The translations under genes were made by a program, and so were the position numbers. Positions 1 through 11,205 of a DNA stretch of 64,000 bases are shown here, piece after piece. The number at the start of each line of letters is the position of its first letter. Position 1 is the stretch's first letter. Origin of the DNA: Scleroderma bovista (lineage: Eukaryota > Basidiomycota > Agaricomycetes > Boletales > Sclerodermataceae); the NCBI GenBank assembly GCA_037178675.1, contig JAYMGJ010000741.1, positions 1-64,000 of the forward strand. Reading direction: 5' to 3'. The notes beneath the pieces are model-generated. The model searched no databases, was not told the DNA's origin, and saw nothing but the letters and a program-made list of their open reading frames with translations.

Positions 1-402
1 CCTGATTTATTTTACCCGGACCTGACTTTATTTTCATCGGACCTGACCTAGTACTTTCTCCGGTTGTCCCTTGTCCGCCTTTTAGGCTGTTTACTTGTCA
101 CCGTATATACTCGACCCTAGTTCTTACTTAGTATAAGTACTCTGTAGTTTATCCTGTACTCCTCAGTCTGAAATCAACTTAGTCACTACTCCAGTCTCTG
201 CCTGTCTCTGTCTCCATCTCCGTCTCTATCACCTTGACCGGAACCTACACAAGGGATCAACGCATGTCGTCCTTGTCGTTGAATCCAAGCGGTCACCAAC
301 TCCGGCCGGACTAATCCCTCGTCCAGCCCTCTGCCCTCTTCCTTCATCCGCGCTCTTCCGGACTTGACCGGACCCCCTACCGGAGTAGACCCAGACTTGA
401 CA
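1..402 (+). repeat. Gypsy LTR, 3' part (5' end outside window)
   Basis: This is the 3' part of a long terminal repeat ending in CAGACTTGACA. It is the reverse complement match of the complete LTR at 40047-40676, which starts TGTTATGACC and ends TTGACA. The LTR family has CCGGAC/CCGGTC-rich motifs shared with the longer solo LTRs at 6661-7747 and 42218-43484. No element body is recognisable to its right, so it may be a solo LTR or a 3' LTR. The left end and target-site duplication lie outside the window. Confidence 0.8.
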
Positions 403-1592
403 AGGACCCTAGTTATGATTAGGTTAAGAATGTTAATGATGACTAGGTAAATTTATATTGCCATTTATGCAATACATGGTAATAAATATCTACTATAGTG
501 TCCCATGCACATAAATAATACCAAGTTCCAATCTATAGCATCTATGGCATTACCAGTATTTCCTGATGTTGTACCATTCAATGTAAGCAAGCTCTTCTTT
601 TGGCCAGCAGCTAGGTGCCTCAGAGAGTAATATCTTCCTGGGTAATTTAAATATGACCCAAAGACACCCTTGTTTCATTCCTGGGAGTGTTTATCAATGA
701 GTAAACAGGAATAATGTATCAGATCAACTCCACCTGGAAGCCCTGTGGACTCTGCAGCAGCAGAATGAGCAACCACTACCATGTTGAATTGACTGCTGTC
801 TCCAGGCTTTGCCTTGATGGTCTCCTTCCCACCTTCCCCATCTACAGTTGAGTATCTCATAATACATAACGTCAGTCCCCAGGTTGGGCTATGCATGACT
901 GTGTTGTATGCATGGGTATATTGTCACATTCTGTGACAGTGTGTGACATCTACAGTAACAGACTAAGTGTTTGATGGTTTGGGAACAAAGTAGCAATCCA
1001 ATGTAACCTGTTTGCGGGCTCCGCATCTCTGTCTTGCACAAGTGGCCACAAAGCATGCAAACATGCCTCTGTAAAGCATTCAAATCCACCCCATCAACCT
1101 CAGTGTGCTGCAAACATAGCTGCTCCATTTTCATGCACAGATCAACTCCCTGCTGTAAGGTCAACTCTGGTATTGTGTTGTCATTGTCATTGTCATCGCC
1201 ACCATCCCCGTTGCAGGCAGCATTTGAATTATCAGTGCCTCAGTTCTTCACCTTGTTAATGATTTCGTTGTCACCACCTGGATAATGGTATGGAGAATGC
1301 CCAACTTCCCTTTCCCCAACAGTGGTGCTGGTCATGGTAAGCCATAACTGGCAACCAGTGTGCACTGAGTGAGATTGTTACGGCCATGCTGTGTCTTCAG
1401 TTTGAATGCAGAAGTCTTCAGAGGTGGTTGAGAACCCACAGGGGTGGCTTTTGAAGCTTGGTGGTTGTATGGCTTAGAGATGGTGCAAGGCTTGTGCACC
1501 TTAACAGTTTCAGGTGGCATGATTGAACCAGAAATGACAATTTCTTTTGTCCCAGAGCCACCAAGCACATGAGCATAACACCTTTAACCACC
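403..1592. other. No gene recognised
   Basis: Only short, unconvincing open frames are present. The right part may be the decayed 3' region of the Plavaka-type transposon whose transposase lies at 1593-2711 on the minus strand. I see no LTR, inverted repeat or tandem repeat here. Confidence 0.4.
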
Positions 1593-2711
1593 CTAATTTC
1601 CAAATATAATAATGCATAAACCCCAAAGTTTCATATGTATCATGCAGTACAATATTGTTTTGCATAATTTAGTGGGGACAAGGTTGGTCCCAAGGCCTCG
1701 CCATGCATGGTGAGGTTTTATGCACAGTAATGTTATGCATAGTGAGATACTCAACTGTATGTCATTCCCCAACTCATCCATCTGTAGCTTATAGCCATAC
1801 CATACATCCAAACAATCCAGACCCAGACCCTAATGCACTGCAGGCTGCTTTGCTAGTGTTATTGTCCTGGTAAGTGGGTCCTGGTTCTCCTCTGCCTGGT
1901 TGTTGATATATCTCCTGAAAATCTCTATTTTCTCTTGCCTATCCAGCCACTTGGTCATCTGTGGGATGGCATTTCTTGTGTTCAATGTCATCCAACCCTC
2001 CTTAGCTAGGTCTATGTGTAGTCGTTTGAAGGCCTCTGTGTTATAGTTGTTAGTAGTACCATACATTTTGATGCATTCCACATAATGAAGCAAACTGTGG
2101 AATTTCAAAATGTTGAAGTGGTCTCTGATTCCCAGTGTGATGAGAACTCCTTTATGGTAGTGAAACAGTGACAAGGCATCTTCCATATATTCAAGGGAGT
2201 CTTCATCGTGAAAGGGGTATTGGGCCAGATAAAGGAAGTCCAATAGTGCCCTGTAACATGTTAGGACATTGTTTGGGACTTTACCCACCAAGCAGCCCAG
2301 AAGCACCTTCACCATCTGCTTTCTCTCATTCCCTGACACCTGCATCAACTTAGACCAACTGTGTTTGAAATGGTGGACTCCAAAGCAGTGAGGAAGGGTT
2401 TTGAGATGACAGTCCAGCTCCAACTCACTAATCAGGCTCGAGCACCAGGAAATAAGATACTTGATGACACCCTGGTACAACTGGTGAAGCACATCCACTG
2501 TAATACACACATGGATACAACAGAACAGGAGGCCAACCCAGAATGGCATCATGACATTGCCAGACATGAGGCCACACTTGCATTTGAGTCAAAATTCCCT
2601 ATGTGACCTTGAGAAGACCTTCACTGCCTGGATGGCAGAAATGGAACCTTCCTGTGTTCTTGGCTCCCCTAGATTTTCGTTGGTGTCTGGCAGCAATTGC
2701 AAGTGCCCTCT
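1593..2711 (-). pseudogene. Plavaka-type DNA transposase, C-terminal half, interrupted
   Basis: The frame 2567-1830 (245 codons) carries hallmark Plavaka/KDZ-related transposase blocks seen widely in Agaricomycetes: ITVDVLHQLYQG near its start, RALLDFLYLAQYPFH in the middle, and LGIRDHFNILKFHSLLHY followed by NYNTEAFKRLHIDLAKEGW near the end. Upstream, in the same frame and past one TGA, LPDTNENLGEPRTQEGS continues to the edge of the CACTG MITE at 2712; the MITE plus TSD is 726 bp, so the frame is preserved across it. After the stop at 1830, a shifted frame to about 1593 (LQMDELGND) may be the decayed tail. Full-length proteins of this family are several hundred residues longer, so the N-terminus is missing or unrecognisable. 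The product would have been a cut-and-paste transposase; this copy is dead. Confidence 0.8.
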
Positions 2712-3434
2712 CACTGCAAGCATTTCTCAATGTTTCATGACAAAACATTGTAAAAAAATAGAAGAAAGAGATACTCTTTTATTTACAATTTTGTTACACA
2801 AAAAAGACAAATATCATACAGAATCTTTTTTGTCTTTCTTTTGCCAAGACATGATTTGAGATCATTTCTTATGTTAGGACTATAAAAAATTTAACATTTT
2901 TCTTCTGCCTGTTCCTTGCAAAACAAATAAAGAAAAGACAATGTAACTTTTCTCACAGTAGACATTTTCAATTTCCTGCAATGAAAATTTGAATCAAAAG
3001 ATTCTCTTTTCCACAAGAATAAATGTTTAGAAAATGTGCTATGTATTTTTGGTCATAACACTCTAGCCAGCCAATCAGTATCCAGGACCAATCATGTTTC
3101 TTGAAGAAAAATTTATTGTTTTCTCTTAACATGTTTTCAACGATAATATGATGCTTTATTTCTAATAAAACATACTGAAATACTTGCTATGAGAAAAGTT
3201 ACATTGTCTTTTCTTTATTTGTTTTACAAGAAACAGGCAGAAGAAAAAAGTTAAATTTTTTATAGTCCTAACATAAGAAATGATCTCAAATCATGTCTTG
3301 GCAAAAGAAAGACAAAAAAGATTCTGTATGATATTTGTCTTTTTTGTTTAACAAAATTGTAAATAAGAGAGTATCTCTTTCTTCTATTTTTTTTACAATG
3401 TTTTGTCATGAAACATTGAGAAATGCTTGCAGTG
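2712..3434. mobile_element. CACTG foldback MITE, copy 1
   Basis: This 723-bp element begins CACTGCAAGCATTTCTCAAT and ends with its reverse complement. The terminal inverted repeats extend at least 200 bp inward, including AT-rich tracts around AAAGACAA and the shared motif TTACATTGTC. It is flanked by 3-bp duplications TCT (2709-2711 and 3435-3437). It contains no ORF. A second copy of exactly the same length lies at 57275-57997 with TSD ACT. CACT[AG] termini and 3-bp TSDs fit the CACTA/EnSpm-like superfamily. It is inserted inside the Plavaka transposase frame. Confidence 0.92.
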
Positions 3435-3437
3435 TCT

Positions 3438-4508
3438 GTCTGTATCTTGCTTCTTTTGTGAATATGCCAACCACTGTGTCCACAAATGCCAAAATCTGGT
3501 CAAGGCCAAGACCAACTACTTGTCCCAGAAGGCACATCCGCAGCACTCCTCAAATCATCTGCCTCATGTCTGCACAAAGTCTCTGTGCCCATTGGTGAGT
3601 TTGGTGATTTTTGCTTGTTCTGCGTTATGCTGACAAATTCATGTCTTTTTGCAGCTGCTTTTGTGTTGATTTGAATGCTCTGTGCATGTGTGCATATGCC
3701 CAACATGTCTGTGTGCAATCTTGTGCTTCCACCAGGGGGGTTGGGGTTGTTCTGATGGTTTCTGATGTGTTTACAAGTGTTGTCAAGTCATCTGCATTGC
3801 TATGTTTCTTTTTTCCTTTTGTTTAGTAACTACTATTACAGATCTTCTGTATACACATCTGTCCCACATACACCATGCAGGGAAGTCATCAGAAACAACA
3901 CTACAACAGGACAGTATTTATGCATGTATGCATGGTGCAACACAGTCACTGCCACTGGCAGCAGTTTCAACAGTGATTATGCCAGACATGCACATGGTAA
4001 TGCTGCAACAGTGAGGCAATCACTGCCACAGTGCAACATGACCACTGCCACTAGCAGCAGTGTTGACGGTGACCACCCTGGACATGCCAGTGTGGCACAA
4101 CAATGATGGCAGGGACAGCACCGCAATCACTCCCAGCTGAAGTAATCACCCAAAAAGGCGTCCATAAGCACAACAAGAGTGCACAAACACTCAATACCAA
4201 CAGCAGGTTGCTTTGGTCTCTGGGTCTTAGTGCTGGTTGGCTTGTTGCAGGTTGGGAGGTGTAAACTCGGAAGCATTCTGCTAGTGTGGTATGTGTTTTG
4301 ACTGAGGGGTTAAATACTATTTTGTCTCCACAGCTGACATTTGCCCTGGCATTTTTCTCTAGTCAGTGATGTGTGAGTGTTAGGTTGTCATGTTGTCACG
4401 AGGCAATGGGGTTGAGTTTCTGTGCTAGGCCAGAGAGGAGGGAATTTGCATTTAGAGTGCATTTGTGTGGGTTTTTGCAACCTTTCAATCTGTCTCTGCT
4501 ACAGTCGG
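3438..4508. other. No gene recognised; contains one partial small-LTR copy
   Basis: The first 100 bp may continue the transposase relic on the minus strand, but I see no conserved block. Positions 4133-4202 match the right end of the small LTR family at 4509-4734 and 10251-10520 (GAGTGCACAAACACTC followed by AATACCAACA). Its left end is missing. The rest is CA-rich low-complexity sequence without a convincing ORF. Confidence 0.5.
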
Positions 4509-4734
4509 TGTTCAAATAATCCACAAAAGAGCACTCTTGTGCCCAGTGTCAGAGACTGAAGAGAAAGGACTCTGGGCACGAAAATTTCAACTACACAAAC
4601 AAAGCAAACAAGGAAAAACAGTGTAACACAAAAGCCACAAATCACCTGATCAACCTGGAAAGGAAACAGCTGAAGTAATCACTGGAAATGCGCCACAACA
4701 ACACAACAAGAGTGCACAAACACCAATATCAACA
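4509..4734. mobile_element. Small solo LTR (226 bp), TSD GTCGG
   Basis: The repeat starts TGTTCAAATAATCC and ends CAATATCAACA, giving TG..CA termini with TGTT/AACA inverted tips. It is flanked by perfect 5-bp duplications GTCGG at 4504-4508 and 4735-4739. It matches 10251-10520 along its length, including the block GTGCCCAGTGTCAGAGACTG. No internal retroelement sequence adjoins, so it is a solo LTR. Because both tips are palindromic, the orientation is undecided. Confidence 0.85.
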
Positions 4735-4739
4735 GTCGG

Positions 4740-5179
4740 TGCAGGGGCAGTCAATATGTTGTTGGTGGGTGATGCCCTGTCTTAGGTGTTTGGTGATTGC
4801 TCTCAGGTTTTTTACTTTTCCTACTTTGGCGAGATTTCAAGCATTCATCTCTGATTTTGTTGTAGGCTCTTGGGGGGGTGCCCATATGGAACCAGGTGGG
4901 TAGTTGCTGTTTAAGCTGTTTGGATAGCCTCATTGGGGCGAAGGTTAGTTTCACCTCTTTTGCCAATTTGATTATTGACAATACACAAAAGGGGAGGGAA
5001 GATGCCCTTGGGCCTTTTGAAGGGGGGGGACCCACCTGATGCTGGCCCAGTCATGCATGATGGTATTGTAGCTCCAGTAAACTAGTTATGCAAGATTCAT
5101 TGCAATGTAATAGAGTGACAATACAGTACAGTCTGCCATGCATGACACTTGCCTCTCTGCCCACACAAACTCCACATGT
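4740..5179. other. No gene recognised
   Basis: Contains G-rich runs at 4870-4877 and 5022-5031 but no ORF, repeat boundary or inverted repeat that I can support. It grades into the foldback-related repeat that becomes recognisable near 5180. Confidence 0.4.
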
Positions 5180-6228
5180 CATTTCAGCTTTTTTGGTAGG
5201 TTACATAAGCTGTCCACTACTCCCAGAACATGTCCACATATGGTCAATACCTGAATACCAATTTTCCCACCTTTGTTTTCAGGCTTCCCTGCCTCTCAGG
5301 GCTCCATCCCTGGCTTATGTCCACTGTACATACTGTTCTATATTCCATATGTGTATATTAGGCCACAATTGAACACTTATTTGAGTATCCTACAGCCACA
5401 CAAGGTCTGGAAAGTGTTTTAGGGGAAAAAACAAAGAAAGCAACCGATGTTTTGATATTTTGGGTATATCTATTGGGTGAGCATGTCCCTTTCAAGTGTA
5501 CATATATAACTACAACATATTCAAGCACAAGGGGATGAGATTGGGTGCTTTAGGTGCTGTGCCATTGTCACTATTTCACCCCTGGAAAGTTTTTCCTGGG
5601 ATTTTTGGTGCTGGGAGTGGGATTGGAGATGGTAGAATAGTTATGTTAAATGTTTTAGAATATAATTGAACCATTCATTGAGTGTCTAAAGGGCTCTGAA
5701 TAGCTGGGAAGGATTTTAGGGGTAAAAACAGAAAAAGTGTTCACATTTTTGATATATTTAACATGGGCACTTGAAAGGTACATCCCCTCTGAGGGTATAT
5801 ATGTGCCTAGAACATATATTAAGGACAACAGCTGGGGGGAAGGCTCTGAGGTGCAATGTTATGTTCTCCTCCTCCTGGTATGTTGCTCTGGGGGGGGTCA
5901 TACTACATGTACTGGTGGCTTGGATATTGTTTCCAAAGGAGGATATACACTATACCAATATGTTCATTATATAGAACTTGGAACTGACCGCTCCAAGGAT
6001 GAGCAGGAGGAGAAAAGTCAATTTTATGACAATAGGGGGTTATGTCAGTTTCCATAGTAGATATACATACTCTAACTATATAGTAGGCTCAGGGGTACCT
6101 CATAGCAACCACTACCACATCCTCAGATCCATACTAGAGTGTGGAAGAGCCAGAGAAGATGAAACAACATGTTGGAGGGTGTGGAAAAATGTGCCAAAAA
6201 CTCCAGAGACTTCAAAAACATATCAAAA
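5180..6228 (+). repeat. Diverged relative of the 22-39.7 kb foldback arm
   Basis: The order of blocks follows the left arm at 22440-23210: a segment on 'catccctggc', then TTTTAGGGG plus AAAACA, then ACATAT-rich text, then a CCTCAG..CCATAC block and finally a 'gagacttcaaaaacata' block ending at the LINE relic. One internal section is duplicated (about 5390-5560 and 5690-5830, each carrying the TTTTAGGGG motif). The sequence is clearly older and more diverged than the copy at 22-39.7 kb. No coding capacity is seen. Confidence 0.6.
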
Positions 6229-6229
6229 A

Positions 6230-6660
6230 CATCGGGATAGGTCCAGGTACGTTTTAAGTCATATGATGTCAATTGCTTTATTGCGTGCTTTTATATCTAG
6301 TAAACTTATCCCCCCTTCATCTCTGGAGGATTGCAGTCTGGCCATACTTATTGTGGGGGGGGCTGTCGAGTCCCATATGAAATCCCTTGTTATTTTGGTT
6401 AGGGTGAGTTCGATCTGTTTTAGCATTCCTTGGGCCATGGTGAGGAACTGTGTCATGCCTCCTGCGAACATCTGTACTATATGGCACTTTGCATCTAGTG
6501 TGGGGTGGCCTTTGTTCCAATTTTGTAGGGTTGATCTGACCTTATCTAGGATTGGTTCCCATGGGTCTGTCACCTTTGTGTCATTCTCTATCCATGCACC
6601 AAGGCATCTGGTTGCATGGCTGTCTTCTGCTATCCTTATTTCATGGGGTAGTGGGGGGTC
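6230..6660 (-). pseudogene. LINE-1 ORF2, region C-terminal to the reverse transcriptase core
   Basis: The minus-strand frame from 6660 to 6259 is open and reads ...AEDSHATRCLGAWIEND..., then PWEPILDKV, AKCHIVQMFAGGMTQFLT and EGGISLLDIKARNKAIDII. These blocks are characteristic of the segment after the reverse transcriptase in basidiomycete LINE proteins. A TGA at 6259-6261 sits where a Trp codon is expected, after which a few more codons (LKTYLDLS) continue the frame to about 6230. The upstream border at 6660/6661 is the truncated gypsy LTR. The catalytic core that should precede this segment is missing from the window. Confidence 0.8.
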
Positions 6661-7747
6661 CTCAGGACTAACCCCTGTGTTCCTCTAGACAGATCCGCAG
6701 TCTAACTCCTCCATGTTGGACCTGTACCTACCATTAGTTGCTACTCCGGTTTCAGTCCGGCCACTCCCTTTGTCTGGTCTGTGACCTAGCCCAACTCTGG
6801 CTGGTACATCCAACTCTGGCTCAGGTTTGCTCCTGGTCTGCTCCGCTTCCCCTGGTAGGTCCACCAATGGCCTTGGACATTTCCATGTCCAACTCCAGAC
6901 CTTCCTCTGGCTACTCTGCCCTTCCTCTGCCTGTGCACTCCCTCTGCTCGTGCACTTCCTCCGGTCCCACTTCCTCCGGTCCTGGACATTGCTCCAGACT
7001 TAACATTAGTTAAGTCCACCTCTGACCCTTACCTGTCCATCCTCTTCCGACCTAGTTCCCTTTACTTCACTTGTCCCTGCATCTGCTCCGTCGTCCCTGT
7101 AATCCTAGTTCCCCATGTCTGCTCCCGCTCTGGTTTATTTTCCTATACCTGGTTTATTTTCCTGTCCATTTCTGCTCCATCCCTTGTCCCAACTAAGGTG
7201 TTTACTTGTCACCATATATACTCACCCTAGTTCTCATTTATTATATAAACTACTATACTCCAGCCTAGTAGTTTCCTTAGATCAAATCTCAACTAAGATA
7301 CTCCCCACTCTGTACTACCCACTACTATGCTCTCCTAATCCATCTGTTCACCTGAACTCCTGAACTCCGGCCAACTCTGGCCTTTGTCCTATCTCATCCC
7401 CTTGGTCCTATGTCTGATCCTAGCAAGTCTCCTACTCGCATGAGGGCAAAAGCCACCTCTGTCCCAGACTCGATGCTAGACCTCTCAGGACTTATCCCAC
7501 CTCTGGGATGTCCTTCACTTCAGACAAGCTGCACTCAACTCCGGACCACTTTCCCGCAGTCCGGACTTACTCTGCAAAAACCCGGACTTACTCCCTGTGC
7601 TTCTCTAGTGCCCGGACTTCGTTCGTTTGACCTGGACTTGACTCTCCACACTAACTAGCACCTACTAGTGTCTGGACTTACATCCTCATTAGTTCCCTGC
7701 ACCTCTGGACCTCCTAGTAAGATCGTTGAGGAGAACCGGTCTTGACA
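6661..7747 (+). mobile_element. Gypsy solo LTR, 5'-truncated
   Basis: This segment matches 42376-43484 of the complete 1,267-bp solo LTR and ends identically (AGGAGAACCGGTCTTGACA). The first ~160 bp of the LTR are missing: homology starts at GGACTAACCCCTGT, directly after LINE coding sequence. It separates the LINE-1 N-terminal RT portion (ends 7748) from the C-terminal portion (6660), with the RT core missing. A single deletion spanning the LTR 5' end and neighbouring LINE sequence after insertion explains both. Open frames inside it, such as 6738-7013, are LTR sequence and not genes. Confidence 0.8.
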
Positions 7748-9610
7748 GGTTCAATCTGATGGGGTCATATATTAATCTCTTAGGGATGAAGCCATGTTGG
7801 TCTGGGTGGATTAGAGTGTGTATATGTGTGGCAAGCTGGATGGACAGTGCTTTGGTGAGTAGTTTATAGTCTGTGTTCAGGAGGGTAATAGGTCTGTAGT
7901 TCTTGATTTGGTCTTTCTCCTTTTTTTTGTAGATTGGGCACATCCAGCCTAATGTGAAGTGGGTGCGTGGATTGATGCCATTTGTCTGTATGTCCATTAT
8001 TGTGTTAAGCATGCAACCTAGGACGTCAAAGGTTGGTATTTTTTTGTGTACTCTTTGTATTTTGTGTTGAGGTGTTTCCAGACTTTGTATGGGATTCCGT
8101 CTGGGCCTGCCATGGAACCTAGTTTCGCGCTGTTCAGGGCCGACTCCATGTCCAGGTAGTTTATGATGGTGTTCAGTGGTGAGGAGGTTGGGTCTTCCAA
8201 CTTTTGGGACTTGGGGATGGCATTGAGGGTGTTGTTTAACTCCACTTGCTGCCAGGTGTTCATGCTTGGTAGGAGATCTTCTGATTGAAGGTTCTCGTGA
8301 TAATCTCTGGCTAGTCTCGCCATTTCGTCTGACCTCATTACCAGGCATTGAGATATTGGGTCTATGAGTTGGTGTATAAGGTCTCTCAGCTTTTTGGGGT
8401 TGTTCACCCTTGACCAGTACTTGTTTATTTTTTCACCTTTCAGATGCCATAGGGCCTGGGATCTCGTGTATGCCCTTTTGTATTTCTTTTTTTCTAGGTG
8501 TTCTATTTCTTTTTCAATCATGACAGCATTCATGCGCATTGTGGGTGATGTGCTGAGGCACTTGTTTTGCCAGGTTTGCTTTAGGTCTTTTTCTAGGGCT
8601 TTTATTCTTTGTGATATCTTTGGGATCTGTCTTTTGGCTGCTTTGGATGCTTCTCTCTTTATGTTGTCCTTGAATTTCTGCCATAGGGTTTGTGCATTTA
8701 TGGTTCTGTCATCTTGCTGTATGTTTTTCATGTCTGTGCTCAGTTGTCGCCCTCTCGCATTAATATATTCATTCAGTTCTTTGTCATGGAGGAGGCCTAG
8801 TGGCCAGGACCATCTGTCTCTCCCAATCAGAGGGGCGTTCGTGTGGGCTAGGCACACAGAAACCATCTTGTGGTCAGAGGGTATTTTGGAGATACTATGG
8901 GTCCATTCACTAAGGTTGTCCTCTAACTCTTCTTTTGCATAGATTCTATCTATTCTTGACATAGTGTGGTTGGGGGTGGTAAAGGTGAAGGTGTGTTCAA
9001 TGGGAAAGCGGAAACACCACAAGTCTCTTACTCCTAGGGATTGCCTACATTCCCTCAGTGCTGATGTTGCATTATCATTGTCCATCCTTGCTGGTGCATG
9101 GTCAATTATGTCTTCTGTTATGTTGAAGTCCCCTAGTAGGAGGTCAGGGAGTGGTAAGCAGAGGAGCACGCATTGTTCACTCAGGTTTGTCCAGAAGTGT
9201 TGTTGTTCATTCATGTCATTCAGGGCGTATACATTTAATGTGTTTAAAGTGGCGCTTTGGTGCCATTGGAAGGAGATAAAGATGGTGCATCCTGGTATGA
9301 GGGTGTATAGTTTCAGATTCTGGGTGTTTATGATTTCCTTGTTGATCACAAAGGCTACTCCTGCTGAGCTTGTCGCATTGATGGTGTGCAGGGAGTTGAT
9401 GATTGTCAGGTGTTGTTGGTATAGCGTGGATACCTGGTCCACTAGCTGATCTGAGAGGTGAGTTTTTTGTAAGGCAAGTAGCCCTATTTTTTATTCCCTC
9501 ATCATTTTTGAGACAGCTGACCATTTGGAGGTAGGGCCTGCACCTGTCAGAGGGGATGAGCATGCGTTCATGTTTAGGGAGGCAATCTTAAAGTTGACTC
9601 TATATTTCTT
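7748..9610 (-). pseudogene. LINE-1 ORF2: APE endonuclease and start of reverse transcriptase
   Basis: The endonuclease begins near 9600 with FKIASLNMNA, has LLGDFNITED and SRIDRIYA in the middle and ends with PSDHKMVSV, the SDH motif. A linker of ~150 residues follows, then the reverse transcriptase start AGPDGIPYKVWK and, after a frameshift, YRPITLLNTDYKLLTKALS and HPDQHGFIPKR. The frameshift falls in a run of eight T (8038-8045 on the plus strand). A TAA lies at 9491-9493. The usual catalytic Gln-Glu-Thr-His near the endonuclease N-terminus reads QKTH, so the metal-binding Glu is replaced by Lys. The protein stops at the LTR border at 7748, before the RT active site. The function would have been target-primed retrotransposition; this copy is inactive. 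Confidence 0.88.
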
Positions 9611-10250
9611 ATTAACATTCAGGACGTTTCTGGGTTGGAGTTCAGCTTGTGACTGGGGTGGGGTTCAATGGGGTTGGGGCTCTCTCATCGTCAGAGTAGC
9701 CCTTTGTGGTTCATGGGTACCATTAGGTACTAATGGTTCCCTCGTGTTACTGTGTGGGTGTCCGCCAGTTATCATATGACCTACTTGAACACTTGGGACC
9801 GGGGGAGTGGTAGCCGGAGCTGCTGCAGAAGATGATGTGTGGGCTGAGTTATTATTGGTATGTCGTAGTACTTAGCCTTACACCCTATGACATCTTGGGT
9901 GGGCCAGGGATAGCTAACCAGCTACCACAGTGACGAGTGCTTGCTACATTAGGCGGATAGGGACCTTACATGCCAGGCCACTGGCTCAAGAAGCTTCAGG
10001 TGCTACCCAACAATTTCATCTAGACCTAGATAGGTCCCCGTCTCGGCATTATGCCTCTGAGGGGCCTGCTGCTTTCCTGTCCTGCATGCAGTCAGTATAT
10101 TTGGGCAGTGACTGGTTGATTCCTGCATGTTATCTTGGGTAGCACAGTTGTCTGGGGAGCCGACTCTGTAAGGGAGTGCATCCAGGGATATCAATTTATG
10201 TATATACTACGCAAGTGTGCGCACAACTATTTTACTTATACAGTTGATTA
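9611..10250 (-). other. LINE-1 ORF1-ORF2 junction region
   Basis: This stretch lies between the end of ORF1 and the endonuclease of ORF2 on the minus strand. I see no conserved domain. The minus-strand reading before the endonuclease is Pro/Thr-rich and broken. It ends at the TSD GATTA (10246-10250) of the small solo LTR. Confidence 0.5.
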
Positions 10251-10520
10251 TGTTAAGATAAACCACAAATGAGCAATCTAGTGCCCAGTGTCAGAGACTG
10301 AATTGAGAGGATAGCTACAGGATACAGACCTAGTGCCCAGTGTCAGAGACTGAAGAGAAAAGACTCTGGGCACGAAAATTTCAACTATACAAACAAAGAG
10401 AAACAAAGGAAAACATAAGCCACTAATCATGTGATGATCCATGAAAGGAAGGAGCTGAAGTAATCAGTAAAAACGGCGTCCATAAGTACAACAAGAGTGC
10501 ACAAACACTCAATACCAACA
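10251..10520. mobile_element. Small solo LTR (270 bp), TSD GATTA
   Basis: The repeat starts TGTTAAGATAAACC and ends CAATACCAACA, and is flanked by perfect GATTA duplications (10246-10250 and 10521-10525). It is the same family as 4509-4734. The block GTGCCCAGTGTCAGAGACTG occurs twice in this copy (about 10280-10301 and 10330-10352), which accounts for most of its extra length. It interrupts LINE-1 between ORF1 and ORF2. Confidence 0.9.
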
Positions 10521-10525
10521 GATTA

Positions 10526-11205
10526 GGGCTTGTACTACATAGGTGGGGGTTATGGTGTGTTTGGGTATAGTTATTGTTCGTCTATAGGAGGTATTAGGAC
10601 CTTGGTTTTCGGGGGGTTATCTTAGTGGTTCAGAAGGGGGTTCCGTGTCTCCCCCTTGCTCTTTCCTGTCCATGGTCTCTTCCTCTTGCTGAGGTGTGGT
10701 GGTCTGGTTTGTGTGTGGGGCCGTTCCAACCTGGTACGTGGGGGAATGGGCATAGGCCTCTGGGGTGGTTGAAGGAGTGGCATATTGGGCATGAGAACAA
10801 TTTAGTTGGGTGACCTACGCCACTCAGGATAGTGGGGTACTTAAAAGAGATCAGGAGAACTCTGAGTTTAGACCAGGCGACTAGGTTTTCGGTGGGAGGG
10901 TGGACATAGATGTTGAAATGGGGGGAGGGGATGCCCCTTATTTCTTTGAAGTTAATGAATTCTACTGTGAGGGACATAATCATAGCCGCAATAGCTTCCT
11001 GTGCCACTGAGCATGAGCTTTTGGGGGCATACAGTGGGTTGTGCTATTGTAGGATGTCAACTATGGAAAATGCATTCTGTGGGACTTTCCATGCTGCATC
11101 ACTGCTTCTTCCACACAGTTAGTGTCTGGGGATGTGAGGCCAGCGATGCATAGGATAGATAAGTTTAGGGATGGTGTTCGTTTCGAAGGAGACTTCTGGG
11201 AACGT
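10526..11205 (-). pseudogene. LINE-1 ORF1 (gag-like), C-terminal half with zinc knuckle
   Basis: Immediately after the 2,100-bp LTR the minus strand reads TFPEVSFETNTIPKLIYP, continuing the ORF1 frame. Further on, AAMIMSLTVEFINFKEIRG and IPSPHFNIYVHPP match the conserved C-terminal region of basidiomycete LINE ORF1 proteins, followed by a CCHC-type knuckle CPICHSFNHPRGLCPFP and a basic Arg/Gly/His tail ending in GTPF. ORF1 proteins of LINEs bind the element RNA and act as nucleic-acid chaperones. In-frame stops (for example after PHIPRH) show it is decayed. Confidence 0.82.

Noticed and set aside
4109..4207. GCAGG on both sides of the partial small-LTR copy as a TSD
   Set aside because: The left side does not start with TGTT, so the match is probably chance.
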